Made by a program: the position numbers and the translations under genes | Source of the DNA: Planctomycetota bacterium | GTDB lineage: Bacteria > Planctomycetota > UBA1135 > GCA-002686595 | DNA length: 64,000 nucleotides | Assembly (NCBI GenBank): GCA_020853575.1 | Contig: JADYYP010000082.1 | Coordinates: forward strand, 1-64,000 | Direction of reading: 5' to 3' | The notes under the pieces: generated by a model | The model's input: the letters and a program-made list of their open reading frames with translations, nothing else | Told to the model about the DNA's origin: nothing | Databases searched by the model: none | Shown: positions 18,523 through 28,088 of the stretch, piece by piece | Position numbering within the stretch: position 1 is the stretch's first letter | Layout of the letters: every line of letters begins with the position of its first letter

Positions 18523-20247
18523 TCACGGGCAAATCACGAAATTGAGCGCGTCACTGAGCGCGAGGTTCGGGCCGCCGGCGTCGCGCGCGAGCACTTGGCA
18601 GAAGATCGACGTGCCCGGAGCCAAGCCCTGGGCGCCGATGTAGTTGGCCGAGAAATCGAAGACGAAGCTACCGGCGCACGCGGCTCCGCCGGCGCCCGCG
18701 GTGAACGCGGGCAGCGTGCGGCGCAGCGGAAATTGGACGCACAGCAATCCACCGGAGAAGGGCGAGCTCGCGGCGGCGAGTCCCCACACGAGTGCAGCAT
18801 TGCGCTCGCGCGGCAAGCTCGTCGCGCTCACGAGGAACGAGCTGCCCGGCGTCGCGCTGGGAGTGCCGCTGCCGACGATGGCGGCGCCGCAGCCGGCGTT
18901 GCTGGGCGAAGGCGAGCAGTAGCGCGTGACGACGCATCCGCGATCGCGGACGAGGAGATTGGAGGTGTTGGGGATCACCGGCCCGGCGAGCGTGGTCGAC
19001 CTGCTCTGGAAGATCACCATGCGGCCCGAAGAGTCCACCTGCGGAAAGTCGCTCGACAGATTGCCCTGCACGCCGCTGGTCGAGACGCTGACGAGCTCCG
19101 TCCGCCCCGACAGCATGTCGTACAGGAACACGTCGGCCTGAGCGTTCGCGTCACCCGCGACGATGTCGCTCGCCGTGCTGCGGTACACGATGAAGCGGCC
19201 GTTGGGAGAGGGATACCCCAGGTCGCTCACCCCGGCGGGCGCCGCGCCCAGAGGCGTCTGCGAAACGCGGAACGTGACCTGTCCCGTCAAGGAGTGCGCG
19301 AACACGTCGACCGCGCCGTTCGTGTCTCCGGGCACGAGGTCGGTCGCACTGGACTGGAACACCAGCCACTGCCCGTCCTGAGAGAGGCGCGGGAGCTGCG
19401 CTGGAGCGTTTGCGAAAGCACCGCTGGGTGTCGTGTTCACCACGCGGAGCGTGCCGTGCGCGCGGTCGAGCAAAAAAACGTCGAAGGTGGAGGGCGGGTC
19501 GTTCGCAACAAGATTCGATGCGTCGGACAGGAACGACAGAAGCGTTCCATCGGCGGAGATCGACGCCGAGACGCTGTCGCCGGAGAGGCCGCTGATGCGT
19601 GGGGTGCTGATCCACTCGGTCGTGCCGAGCACGAGATCGCGCAGGAACACGTCGTGGAACCCGTTGTTGTCGCCGAGCACGAGATTGGCCGCGCGGCTGG
19701 TGAAGGCCACGAAGCGCCCGTTGCCCGAGAGCACCGGATCGAACGACTCGCCGTCGGAGAGGCCGCCGTTCAGGGCGATGCTCACGAGCGAGAGGGCACC
19801 CGTCGCGACGCCGTACACGTAGACCTCGCGCCCACCGGTGAGCGGGAGCGTGGGGAGATCGGTCGCGTCGGACACGAACGAGATCGTGGAACCGTCGGCG
19901 GAGATCGCCGAGTCCTCGCACCGGCCGTCGCAGGGTGAACCGGTCGCCGTCGCGCTCACCAGGCTCGTCACGCCAGTCAGCGTGTCGAGCAGGTAGACCT
20001 GCGGCAGCGCGAAGGGATTGGCGATGCCGGGCACGACATCGTTGGAGCTCGAGCTGAACACGACGCGCCGGCCGTCGGCGGAGATGGTGGGGGAGTAGCT
20101 CGTGAACGTGCCGCGATCGAGCGCTGAGGCGTTCGGCCCCAGAACGAGCGGGGTGGTGGTCTGCGCTCGCCCGGGCGCCGTGGTCAGAGCACACAGCAGC
20201 GCGCTCGTGGTGAGAGTCAATTGGACGGTGCGTCGACGGCAGTGCAT
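18523..20247 (-). CDS. Secreted TolB/PD40-type beta-propeller protein with C-terminal domain
   Basis: A 574-residue exported protein with a signal peptide (VQLTLTTSALLCALTTAPGRAQ). The body is a series of PD40/WD40-like blades with the recurring elements SADGRRVVFSS, VYLLDTLTG, DVFLRDLVLG and SGNGRFVAFTSRAANLV, which match secreted TolB-like propellers that bind protein or glycan partners. The last 140 residues are a diverged copy of the shared C-terminal domain: YCSPSPSNAGCG, LLCVQFPLRRT, CAGSFVFDF and LSDALNF are recognisable. The ATG at 20247 has GGAG eight bases upstream; a TTG one codon earlier is less likely. Function beyond binding is unknown. Confidence 0.82.
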   Translation of the reverse strand: MHCRRRTVQLTLTTSALLCALTTAPGRAQTTTPLVLGPNASALDRGTFTSYSPTISADGRRVVFSSSSNDVVPGIANPFALPQVYLLDTLTGVTSLVSATATGSPCDGRCEDSAISADGSTISFVSDATDLPTLPLTGGREVYVYGVATGALSLVSIALNGGLSDGESFDPVLSGNGRFVAFTSRAANLVLGDNNGFHDVFLRDLVLGTTEWISTPRISGLSGDSVSASISADGTLLSFLSDASNLVANDPPSTFDVFLLDRAHGTLRVVNTTPSGAFANAPAQLPRLSQDGQWLVFQSSATDLVPGDTNGAVDVFAHSLTGQVTFRVSQTPLGAAPAGVSDLGYPSPNGRFIVYRSTASDIVAGDANAQADVFLYDMLSGRTELVSVSTSGVQGNLSSDFPQVDSSGRMVIFQSRSTTLAGPVIPNTSNLLVRDRGCVVTRYCSPSPSNAGCGAAIVGSGTPSATPGSSFLVSATSLPRERNAALVWGLAAASSPFSGGLLCVQFPLRRTLPAFTAGAGGAACAGSFVFDFSANYIGAQGLAPGTSIFCQVLARDAGGPNLALSDALNFVICP

Positions 20248-21254
20248 CAATGGAGCTCCGATTCCCTGGGTGGTTCCGCGCGGCGCGCACTAGCCAGCTC
20301 CGATGCGGCCGCCTACAGAGCGCGTGGACTGCTCGCGCGCCTCGCGGACCGCTGGAATTCCACTCGCAAGCTCAGCTGGGTGTGGGATTGCAGTCGCGCT
20401 CACATCCACGGATGGAACGGCCGCGGCCGCGGACCGGAGACGCGAGCGCACTCCCGATCGCACGCAACCAACGACCGAGCGGGCCACCATCGGGCCGACT
20501 CGAGATTCGGCATTACGCCCTTCGCAGGTGACGTGCGTGGACTCATCCAGCGCGTCGAGATGTTCGTGCCTCTCGAGTCCCGCTCATGCGGAGAAGCGGC
20601 GCGTGATCGAGCCGGACTCGCGAAAGCTGACTTCGATCTTGGTCCCAGGCGGCGCGTTCGCGACGGTGGCGAGCCCGACTGCGCCCCGATCCGCCCGACT
20701 GCGTTGGTCCGCAGCATGTCGACTGGCGACGGTGGTTCATCCGATCACGCTTGAGCACAGCCCGAGGCCCCGGCATCCAGCGGGACGCCCAGCGCTGCAC
20801 CATGGCCTTGGCCGCACGCATCTCAGTCCAGCGCGAGCGCGCGGTCACGAGTCTCGAGTCTCAGCAGTTCCGTCGCGCACGGTGAGGGTGCAGCCGCTCG
20901 CATTGCAGGCGCTGGGATGGACAAAGGCGCTCAGTTGCGCAACGCGGTCGTCGGTGCTCGTGCCGTAAGCGCGGAACGACGGCACAGCGGAGGACCGGCG
21001 CGCATGGCCCTTCAGACCGCGGCCTTTGGAGCGTGACATTCCGGTCACTGCGCTCGCTCGTGTCGCTGACTTCGAGTTTGCTGACTACCATTCAGTGGGC
21101 AGCGGGCACCGCGTTGAGCTTCTCATCGCAGTCCTCGGTGCTCCGATGGCAGCGTGAATTCGGTTGGGCTCGGGTCGCTGATGCCGGTTCAGGCGACTCG
21201 ATGCTCGAAGGACCGGCCGCGGTGGAAACCGGGGCCCCAATAGGAGTGGAAGAG
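20248..21254. other. Long intergenic region without a recognisable gene
   Basis: About 1.0 kb separates two divergent exported-protein genes. Open frames cross it on both strands (for example 20303-20968 plus), but they are rich in Arg, Ser and Thr without any family motif and have no credible ribosome-binding site. It should contain both promoters. I saw no tRNA, direct repeat array or insertion-sequence end; a decayed gene or a structured RNA cannot be excluded by eye. Confidence 0.5.
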
Positions 21255-24011
21255 ATGAGTTGGAGCGTACTGTTGCGGATTGCGGCGCTGGCGCTGTTCG
21301 CGTGCACCGGTGGCCTGCGGGCCCAGTGTTTCGACTGGTCGGCCGAGTTCGGACCGGCGGCGGCGAAGGGCGGCGCGCGAGCCCAGGCCGTGTTCGATGA
21401 TGGAAACGGCAGCCGACTGTATGTCGCGGGCGACGCGCCGGGGCCCGGCCTCAACGCGGTCCACGCATGGAGCGGCGCGGCTTGGTCGCAAATCCCGAGT
21501 CGGCTCGGCTCGGCGCCTGCGTCCTACGCGCGCATCACTTCGATGGTCGCGTTCGACGATGGCTCGGGACCGTCGCTGGTCGCGGCGGGTCGCTTCGTTT
21601 CGATCGATGGAGTCGCGGCGAGCAACATCGCGCGCTGGAACGGCACGAGCTGGATGCCGATGGGCGCGGGCCTCAACGGCGAAGTGCGCGCGCTCGCGGT
21701 TTACGACATCGGCTCCGGACCCGAGCTGTACGCCGGCGGCACGTTCTACGCCGTCCCGTCCTCGCGCGTCGCGCGCTGGAATGGCTCGGGCTGGAGCATG
21801 GTGGGCTCGACCATGGGCAACACGGTCGGCCCGGTCAGCGTCGACACCCTGCTCGTTCACGACGACGGCAGCGGACCGGCCCTGATCGCCGGCGGTTGGT
21901 TCGATTCCGTCGACGGCATGCTCGTGCGCAACGTCGCGCGTTGGAACGGCTCGACGTGGTCGGCCTACGGAAGCGGCGCGGTGCTGAGCACCTTCGCGCT
22001 GTGCGCGTACGACGATGGCTCGGGTCCTGCCCTGTTCGCAGGTGGCATCAACGACTACACCAACACGGGCTTCATCGCGAAGCTCGACAACCAAGGCGCG
22101 TGGACGATCCAGGGTGGCGCGATCGACGGCACCGTGGGCTCGTTGCAGGCTTTCGACGACGGCTCGGGCTCGAAGCTCTACGTCGGAGGGGCGATTCGCT
22201 CGATCGCAGGCTCCAGCGTCGGCGACTACGGGATCGCATGCTGGAACGGCACCACCTGGTCGACACCGACGGGCGGCAACGGTTTGCTTTGCACGGACTG
22301 CGGCGGCGCACCGATCGTCCGCTCGATGGCGTTGTACGACGACGGCTCTGGCACGGGGCTGTACGTCGGCGGCAACTTCGAGTTCGCGGACGTGACGCGG
22401 GTCGACGACATCGCACGCCTTGGCCCGGGCGGATGGTCGGCTCTGGGGGCCGGCAAGGAACCGGCGGGGCGCGTGCGGGTGTTGCGAGAGCTCGACGACG
22501 GCTCGGGGCCCGCGTTGTACGCGGGCGGCGTCTTCGCTGGAGCTGGGGCCGTCTACTCCCCGCTCGTGGCGCGCTTCGACGGTTCGAACTGGAGTGCAGT
22601 CGGCGGTGGAGGAGCCGCGAATGGCGAGGTGCGTGCACTGGTGAGCTACGACGACGGGTCGGGGCCGGTGCTCGTCGCCAGCGGGACCTTCACGCTCATC
22701 GATGGCGTGCCGGCGAGCCGCATCGCGCGCTGGAACGGCGTGAATTGGGCCGAATTCGGCGGCGGCATCGTCGCCGCGTTCGGCGAGACCCACGTGAGCG
22801 ACCTCGCTGTGTTCGACCACGGCACGGGACCGCAGCTGTACGCCAGCGGCTGGTTCTCGAGCGCCGGCGGGACGGCGGTGGCAAACATCGCTCGCTGGAA
22901 CGGGACCAGCTGGCAGCCGCTCGGCGCGGGCACCTTGGGTTCGCCGACGGCCTTCGCCGTGTACGACTCCGGCAGCGGCCCCGCGCTGTACGTTGGACTC
23001 GAGTTCGCCACCGTGAGCGGCGTGCCGAACGTCTTCGGCATCGCGCGTTGGAACGGCACGGCCTGGTCGAGCGTCGGCGGCGGATTGTGGAATTCGTCGG
23101 GCGCGCGCGACCTCGCCGTGTACGACGACGGCTCCGGCCCCGCGCTCTACGCGATCGGCAACTTCACGAAGGCGGCACAACTCGACGTCCGCGGCTTGGC
23201 GCGCTGGAACGGCACGACTTGGTCGGGCGTCGGCGGCGGACTGACGCCGACGGCGACTCTCGGGAACTCCGGCTCGGCGCTCGGCGTCTTCGACGAGGGC
23301 GGTTCCAGCGTGCTCTTCGCGGCCGGCTTCGCCGACGTGGCGTCGACGAGCGGTGAGGTCTTCCACGGCATCGCCCGCTGGAACGGCAGCGAGTGGTCCG
23401 ACGTGAACGGCGGGCTCTCGGGTGCGGCGCCCGAACTCGGTGGGGGTACTGCCAACATCGTCCCGGTCGACACCTTCGCGACCTTCGGCGGCAAGCTCTA
23501 CATCGGCGGCGGGTTCACGCAGGCGGGGACCTCGGCGTCCGCCTACCTCGCGCGCTGGGAACCGGCGTGCAACTGCGCTCCCGTCAGCTACTGCACGGCC
23601 GGAACCACGACCAACGGCTGTCAGGCGCAGATCTCGGCGAGCGGAACTCCGAGCGCCACTGCGACCAGCGGCTTCACGCTGCAGGTGCAGCAGGTCGAGG
23701 GCGCCAAGTCCGGCCTGATCTTCTACGGCACCAACGGCCGCCATTCCGCGCCGTGGGGTAATGGCACGAGCTACTTGTGCGTGCGATCTCCGACGCAACG
23801 CACGGACTTCCACAGCGCGGGAGGAATCGCCGGCCAGTGCAACGGGACGCTCTCGATCGACTGGAACAGTTGGATCGCGCAGCGCTCTGGCACGCTCGGC
23901 GCCAGCTTCTCCGTCGGGCAGGCCGTGCAGGCGCAGGGCTGGTTCCGCGACCCGCCGGCGCCGAAGTCGACGAGCCTCTCGAACGCGATCGAGTTCTACG
24001 TCTGCCCGTGA
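21255..24011 (+). CDS. Secreted kelch-like repeat propeller protein with shared C-terminal domain
   Basis: A 918-residue exported protein. The start ATG (MSWSVLLRIAALALFACTGGLRAQ) has AGGAG eight bases upstream and gives a typical signal peptide; the open frame continues further upstream but is not coding there. Residues about 40-770 contain roughly a dozen 55-60-residue units with the pattern IARWNGTSWxxxGxG followed by ALAVYDDGSGPALYAGGxF, i.e. tandem propeller blades. The C-terminal domain (about 781-918) is complete: YCTAGTTTNGCQ, VEGAKSGLIFYG, PTQRTDF, CNGTLSIDW, WFRDPPAPKSTSLSNAIEF. No catalytic motif was found; a surface binding or matrix role is inferred. The near-identical repeats make this gene prone to assembly error and recombination. 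Confidence 0.85.
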   Translation: MSWSVLLRIAALALFACTGGLRAQCFDWSAEFGPAAAKGGARAQAVFDDGNGSRLYVAGDAPGPGLNAVHAWSGAAWSQIPSRLGSAPASYARITSMVAFDDGSGPSLVAAGRFVSIDGVAASNIARWNGTSWMPMGAGLNGEVRALAVYDIGSGPELYAGGTFYAVPSSRVARWNGSGWSMVGSTMGNTVGPVSVDTLLVHDDGSGPALIAGGWFDSVDGMLVRNVARWNGSTWSAYGSGAVLSTFALCAYDDGSGPALFAGGINDYTNTGFIAKLDNQGAWTIQGGAIDGTVGSLQAFDDGSGSKLYVGGAIRSIAGSSVGDYGIACWNGTTWSTPTGGNGLLCTDCGGAPIVRSMALYDDGSGTGLYVGGNFEFADVTRVDDIARLGPGGWSALGAGKEPAGRVRVLRELDDGSGPALYAGGVFAGAGAVYSPLVARFDGSNWSAVGGGGAANGEVRALVSYDDGSGPVLVASGTFTLIDGVPASRIARWNGVNWAEFGGGIVAAFGETHVSDLAVFDHGTGPQLYASGWFSSAGGTAVANIARWNGTSWQPLGAGTLGSPTAFAVYDSGSGPALYVGLEFATVSGVPNVFGIARWNGTAWSSVGGGLWNSSGARDLAVYDDGSGPALYAIGNFTKAAQLDVRGLARWNGTTWSGVGGGLTPTATLGNSGSALGVFDEGGSSVLFAAGFADVASTSGEVFHGIARWNGSEWSDVNGGLSGAAPELGGGTANIVPVDTFATFGGKLYIGGGFTQAGTSASAYLARWEPACNCAPVSYCTAGTTTNGCQAQISASGTPSATATSGFTLQVQQVEGAKSGLIFYGTNGRHSAPWGNGTSYLCVRSPTQRTDFHSAGGIAGQCNGTLSIDWNSWIAQRSGTLGASFSVGQAVQAQGWFRDPPAPKSTSLSNAIEFYVCP

Positions 24012-24375
24012 TCTGGGTGCGCCCATGAAGTGCCGCTGACGGATCACGCGGACACGTTGGTCGGTGCGCGGCCGGTCGTCCTCATCGGGCGGCCGGCCCT
24101 GATCGCACCGAGGGTCGAGGCGGAGTGCGCGGGGCGGCGCGCTCCGCCTCGCTTGTTGCGTAGAGCTGGCGAGTGATGGTCGATGCACAGGCCTCGCCCG
24201 CGCGCCCGAGATCCCTGTCGCGCGGAGAAGGCTCGGCGACCGGCTGGGACCTTCGACTCCAAGGCTCCGACGCACGCGCAAGTGCGCCCAGCCTGAGCGA
24301 CGGCGCCAACTCACGAACGAAAGCGCACAGGAAGCTGGACCGGTCGCTCGCGCGTGCATATCAAGCCAAACTCCG
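24012..24375. other. Intergenic region before the deacetylase-like gene
   Basis: In 364 bases I see only a modest inverted repeat, GGCCGG (24070-24075) with CCGGCC (24093-24098), which may end the upstream transcript, and presumably the promoter of the next gene. The short open frames look non-coding. Confidence 0.45.
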
Positions 24376-25350
24376 ATGAAGAGCAACAACGCAATGCAGT
24401 CGCGCTCGATCCCGGTCGTTTTCTCGCCTCGCTACGACATGCACTTGGGGGGCATCGAGAAGCGCCACCCCTTCGACACCCGCAAATATGGTCGCGTTTT
24501 CCAAATGCTGTGCGAGCGGAGCATTCTGACGGGAAGCGACCACCACGCTCCACGGCCCGTGAGCGAGGCAGAGTTGCTCGTGGTCCACACGAGGACATAC
24601 CTGCAGAGCCTCGAGAGCGCCGAGAACATTGCCATGGTCGCCGAAGTGGGCGAGTTGAGGTCGGTGCCAGTGTCCTTGCTCAAGAGCCACCTCCTCGAAC
24701 CCATGTTGCATGCCACGGGTGGCACGCTGCTGGGAGTCGAGCTCGCCCTGCAGCACGGATGGGCCGTCAACCTGGGAGCTGGCTACCATCACGCCAAGGC
24801 CGACAAAGGCAGCGGATTCTGCTATTTCGCGGACATCAATCTGGCCATCCACAAGTTCCTGCGCCTGCGCCCGCAGTCGCGCCTGATGGTGCTCGACCTG
24901 GACGCTCATCAGGGCAACGGGGTCGAGGCGACTTTGGCCGGTGATCCGAGGGTCGCCGTCGTGGACTTGTTCAACGAAGGCACGTTTCCCTGCGACCTCG
25001 AGGCTCGACGGTTCATTCAGTATCCATTTCCGCTGAAGTCGGGCTGTGGCACGGACGAGTATCTGAAGTTGTTGCGCCGAGAGCTACCACGGATACTCGA
25101 CGAGGAGCGGCCGTCTTTTCTGATCTACAACGCTGGAACCGACATTCTGGACGGAGATCCTCTGGGGCTCTTGGCCATCTCAAAGGAGGGCATTCTAGAG
25201 CGCGATCTACTCGTGTTCGTCGAGGCGCAGCGCAGAGGCATCCCCATTCTGATGGTGCTCTCCGGCGGCTATACGCAGCTGAGCGCGGGGATCATCGCGG
25301 ACAGCCTCTCCACGATCATCCCCATGATGAAAGCACGGATGCGCGCCTGA
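24376..25350 (+). CDS. Class IV (HDAC11-like) histone-deacetylase-family hydrolase
   Basis: A 324-residue zinc amidohydrolase of the arginase/deacetylase fold. The N terminus (LGGIEKRHPFDTRKYGRV) resembles the class IV, HDAC11-like signature. Active-site elements are complete: GAGYHHAKADKGSGFCYF (His138-His139), LDLDAHQGNG (zinc ligands Asp176 and His178) and NAGTDILDGDPLG (third ligand Asp). In bacteria such enzymes remove acyl groups from polyamines, lysine or small amides; the substrate here is unknown, and HDAC11 relatives can prefer fatty-acyl groups. ATG 24376 has no strong ribosome-binding site; ATG 24394 is an alternative. It stands alone between propeller genes and converges on the gene at 25448. 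Confidence 0.88.
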   Translation: MKSNNAMQSRSIPVVFSPRYDMHLGGIEKRHPFDTRKYGRVFQMLCERSILTGSDHHAPRPVSEAELLVVHTRTYLQSLESAENIAMVAEVGELRSVPVSLLKSHLLEPMLHATGGTLLGVELALQHGWAVNLGAGYHHAKADKGSGFCYFADINLAIHKFLRLRPQSRLMVLDLDAHQGNGVEATLAGDPRVAVVDLFNEGTFPCDLEARRFIQYPFPLKSGCGTDEYLKLLRRELPRILDEERPSFLIYNAGTDILDGDPLGLLAISKEGILERDLLVFVEAQRRGIPILMVLSGGYTQLSAGIIADSLSTIIPMMKARMRA

Positions 25351-25447
25351 ATGCTCGTCCGTGGGCGGCTTTCGAGGCACACTCGTGGGTCACGACTCGC
25401 GAGCAACCAACGGACCCGACGCGGGTCGCGCTCGACGACGGTCCGCG

Positions 25448-27172
25448 CTACGGCAACAGTTGGAAGCGCAGCGCGTTGGACAACGCGGTCGACTTGGCGC
25501 CGCTCGGATCGCGATACCACGCTTGGATCCAAACGGTGTCGGCGTCTCGGAAGGGAGCTCCGAGAGCATTGGGATGGCTCGCCGCGAATTGCGACCAGTC
25601 GAGGAGCAACGATCCGTCGCACGAGCCTGGCGTTCCACCGGAATTCTGCACGGCGGTGCGTTGCGTCGGCGCCTTGACGCACAGCGAGCTCGAGCTTTGG
25701 CCCCAGGGCGAGAGCGTTGCTCCCGAGACTCCGTAGAAGTAGAGGCCTGCGCGTTGGCCATCGACGTTGGCTGTGGACAGCGTGAAGGCGGTCGCAGCGC
25801 TCGCGCTCGGGAGCCCCGTGGCCGTCAAGCTCGGCGTGCAATTTTGCGAGCTCGTACCGGCTGGGCAGTAGGACTCGAAGTGCGGCGTCCACGGTCCCTC
25901 GTGCGCAAATAGATCGATCCGGCCGTTCGTGTCACCGGCCACGAGATCCGGCGCTTGGCTGTTGAAGAATGCGAAGCGCCCATCGCCGGAGAGTTGCGGA
26001 TACAAGCAGAAACCCTGGCTGGGCGTGCCATTGACGTCGGCGCTCACCAGTGTCGTGGTGCCGCTCGCGAGGTCTCGCACCAAGCTCTGTCGCACGCTGC
26101 CGCTGCCCCCGAACGAAACGGCGTTCGACGTGTAGACGACATGCCGCCCGCTCGCAGCGATCACGGCTGAGCTGGGGGTCCCTTCGACCTGACCATTGAC
26201 ATCCGACACCCACGTCATCGTCCCACCGAGCGTGTCGTGCACGAACACCTGAGCTTGATTGGGGACGAGCGGCGCACCGAAGTTGAGCGCGCTGGACATC
26301 ATCGCGATCCAACGTCCGTCCGCGCTGATCGACGGCCACGAGCTCTCGCCATTGCCCTCCAGTCCGAGGTTGTCGACGCTGACGCGCGTCGTGGTCGCCG
26401 TCGCTCGATCGTGGAGGAACACGTCGCGACGTTCATTGTGATCGCCTGCGACCAGATTGTCGGCCTCGCTGTGGAACACCACGAAGCGGCCGTCGAATGA
26501 AAGCGCGGGCGAGTGGCTCTTCGCGTTGCCCTCCGTGCCGCTGGAACTGACGCTGACGCGCGTCGTGGTCGCAGCCGCGAGGTCGCGGACGAACACGTCG
26601 ATGCGGTGATTCGAATCCCCCGGCACGAGGTTGGGCCCGCTGCTCGAGAAGGCCACGAAAGCTCCATCGCCGGAGAGCGCTGCCTCGACCGAAAAGCCAA
26701 CGCCGATCGTGCCGTCTGGCTTCGCGCTCACGAGCGTGAGCGCGTTGGTGCGCAGGTCGCGCACGAACACGTCGGATTCGTTGTTGGCGTCGAGATGGCC
26801 GTAGTTCGAGGCGTCGGTCCAATACGCGAGCAACGTTCCGTCGGCACTGAGCGCCCATGGACCGCTGTTCGAGTGTGAGTTGGCGTGCTGTCCGCCCGGA
26901 GCGGAGCTGACGCAGCGGGTGGTGTCGAGCGCGCGATCGCGGAGATACACCTGCGCCAAGCCGGGCCCAGGCGCCGCCAGCGGATCGAGGTTCGTGGCGA
27001 GGCTGGTGAACACCACGAAACGTCCGTCATGCGAAGACGAAGCCGGACGGGTGACCGAGTCGTTGGACTCGAGGCCCGACGTGCTCGAGCTCAGCCGCTC
27101 GATCTGTTGGGCGGCGAACGTGCTCGAAGCGAGCGATGCGCACGCGGCCATCACGGTGAGCTTGGATTTCAT
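25448..27172 (-). CDS. Secreted TolB/PD40-type beta-propeller protein with shared C-terminal domain
   Basis: A 574-residue exported protein, paralogous in plan to the gene at 18523. The start MKSKLTVMAACASLASSTFAAQ is fixed by GGAGGG seven bases upstream (27185-27180) and by the signal peptide; an open frame continues upstream without coding character. Blades repeat SHDGRFVVFTSLATNL, QVYLRDRALDTTRCVS, SGDGAFVAFSSSGPNLVPGDSN and DVFVRDLAAATTTRVSV, typical of PD40/TolB-like propellers. The last 139 residues form the complete C-terminal domain (YCPAGTSSQNC, LCVKAPTQRT, CDGSLLLDW, WYRDPSGAKSTALSNALRF). Extracellular binding role inferred. Confidence 0.85.
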   Translation of the reverse strand: MKSKLTVMAACASLASSTFAAQQIERLSSSTSGLESNDSVTRPASSSHDGRFVVFTSLATNLDPLAAPGPGLAQVYLRDRALDTTRCVSSAPGGQHANSHSNSGPWALSADGTLLAYWTDASNYGHLDANNESDVFVRDLRTNALTLVSAKPDGTIGVGFSVEAALSGDGAFVAFSSSGPNLVPGDSNHRIDVFVRDLAAATTTRVSVSSSGTEGNAKSHSPALSFDGRFVVFHSEADNLVAGDHNERRDVFLHDRATATTTRVSVDNLGLEGNGESSWPSISADGRWIAMMSSALNFGAPLVPNQAQVFVHDTLGGTMTWVSDVNGQVEGTPSSAVIAASGRHVVYTSNAVSFGGSGSVRQSLVRDLASGTTTLVSADVNGTPSQGFCLYPQLSGDGRFAFFNSQAPDLVAGDTNGRIDLFAHEGPWTPHFESYCPAGTSSQNCTPSLTATGLPSASAATAFTLSTANVDGQRAGLYFYGVSGATLSPWGQSSSSLCVKAPTQRTAVQNSGGTPGSCDGSLLLDWSQFAASHPNALGAPFRDADTVWIQAWYRDPSGAKSTALSNALRFQLLP

Positions 27173-27524
27173 GGGAGGACCCTCCGATGACTTGACGCGA
27201 AACCTGGGGCGGAGCGAACCACGACACCGTGAGCACGCGGCCGTGAGGGGCCCGAGGATAGCCTGGCCGCGCGAACTCGCGGGGAGGCTGCGGAGTACCC
27301 GACTGGATCCCGGGCGACCTGTCCAGCCGCTCGCGACCCCACCCATGCATCTACGGCGACTTCGCGAGCCCGCTCTCTTCCATTTCGATGCAGCCGCACA
27401 CACACCGCGCCGGCGGTGACGACCAGAGTGTGTGTTCGTTGATGCGGTCCACCCGACCCGGTCAGTCGAAGCACGGCGCACCAGAGTTGGCGGACTCGAT
27501 CTTGCCGATGCCGACTTGCGCGGC
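27173..27524. other. Intergenic region between two leftward genes
   Basis: The 352 bases between the stop of the TOPRIM-like gene (27525) and the start of the propeller gene (27172) hold the propeller gene's promoter. Apart from its ribosome-binding site I see no hairpin, repeat or credible open frame; G+C content is visibly lower than in the flanking core genes. Confidence 0.45.
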
Positions 27525-28088
27525 CTACTGCACCACGGCCTCGAGCTTGCTGCGCAGATCCTGAAGCTCCGTGCACCTCGAGTAGAGCGCAGGCAGGTTC
27601 TGTAGCGTCGTCTTCATCAAAATGTCGCGTCCTCCACCTGCCCGACGAGGGTCACCGTGCGAGTCGAGAAACGGCTCGAACACCAGTTCCTTCAGCCGCA
27701 CACTCGAGCGTGCTTCGCTCCAGCTCATTCCCAGTCGGTCTGCGTGGCCAGCGAGCAACCACACTTCGACCTCGGGAATCGCCGCGCAGCAGAGCAAGCG
27801 CGCGCCGCGTTCCGAGGCCTCTCGCTCCAAGTGTTCGAACTCCGCTGACCGATCGCGCAGATCAGAGTCCGGGAGGAACAGTAGCAGATCGCGGTGCGAG
27901 TACTGCTCCAAGAGGCGTTCCAGCAGCAACCGCTTGGCGTGTTCGTAGCCCTGGATCCTCGGATTGGCCAACACTTCGATCTTGGCTCTGGGTTTGCCCA
28001 CGTCCGCAAGCAGGGCCTCCACGAGCGGCTTCAAGATGTAGCGATCGTTCGTGGGGTCTTCCGGGACGACGAGCGCACGGAAGCTCAA
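27525..28088 (-). CDS. TOPRIM/DUF4276-like protein, partner of an OLD-type ATPase
   Basis: A 187-residue protein read from the TTG at 28088, whose TTG overlaps the TGA of the ATPase gene (TTGA) and has GGAGG seven bases upstream; a TTG at 28106 is far less likely. The N terminus has a Glu-Asp-x-Thr-Asn-Asp cluster (VVPEDPTNDRYIL, Glu10), a strand ending in LLLFLPDSDLRD (Asp74, Asp76) and an acidic-Trp motif IPEVEVWLLAG (Glu106, Glu108, Trp110). This Glu ... DxD ... E-x-E-W order is that of the DUF4276/TOPRIM-like nuclease group. The next gene upstream in the transcript is a RecF/OLD-like ATPase, so the pair resembles ATPase-effector defence modules such as split OLD or PARIS, without being identifiable as either. 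Nuclease activity is inferred. Confidence 0.65.
   Translation of the reverse strand: MSFRALVVPEDPTNDRYILKPLVEALLADVGKPRAKIEVLANPRIQGYEHAKRLLLERLLEQYSHRDLLLFLPDSDLRDRSAEFEHLEREASERGARLLCCAAIPEVEVWLLAGHADRLGMSWSEARSSVRLKELVFEPFLDSHGDPRRAGGGRDILMKTTLQNLPALYSRCTELQDLRSKLEAVVQ

Noticed and set aside
20303..20968. 221-codon open frame in the large gap
   Set aside because: Composition is Arg/Ser/Thr-rich with no motif, no signal peptide and no ribosome-binding site; looks like a G+C-rich chance frame.
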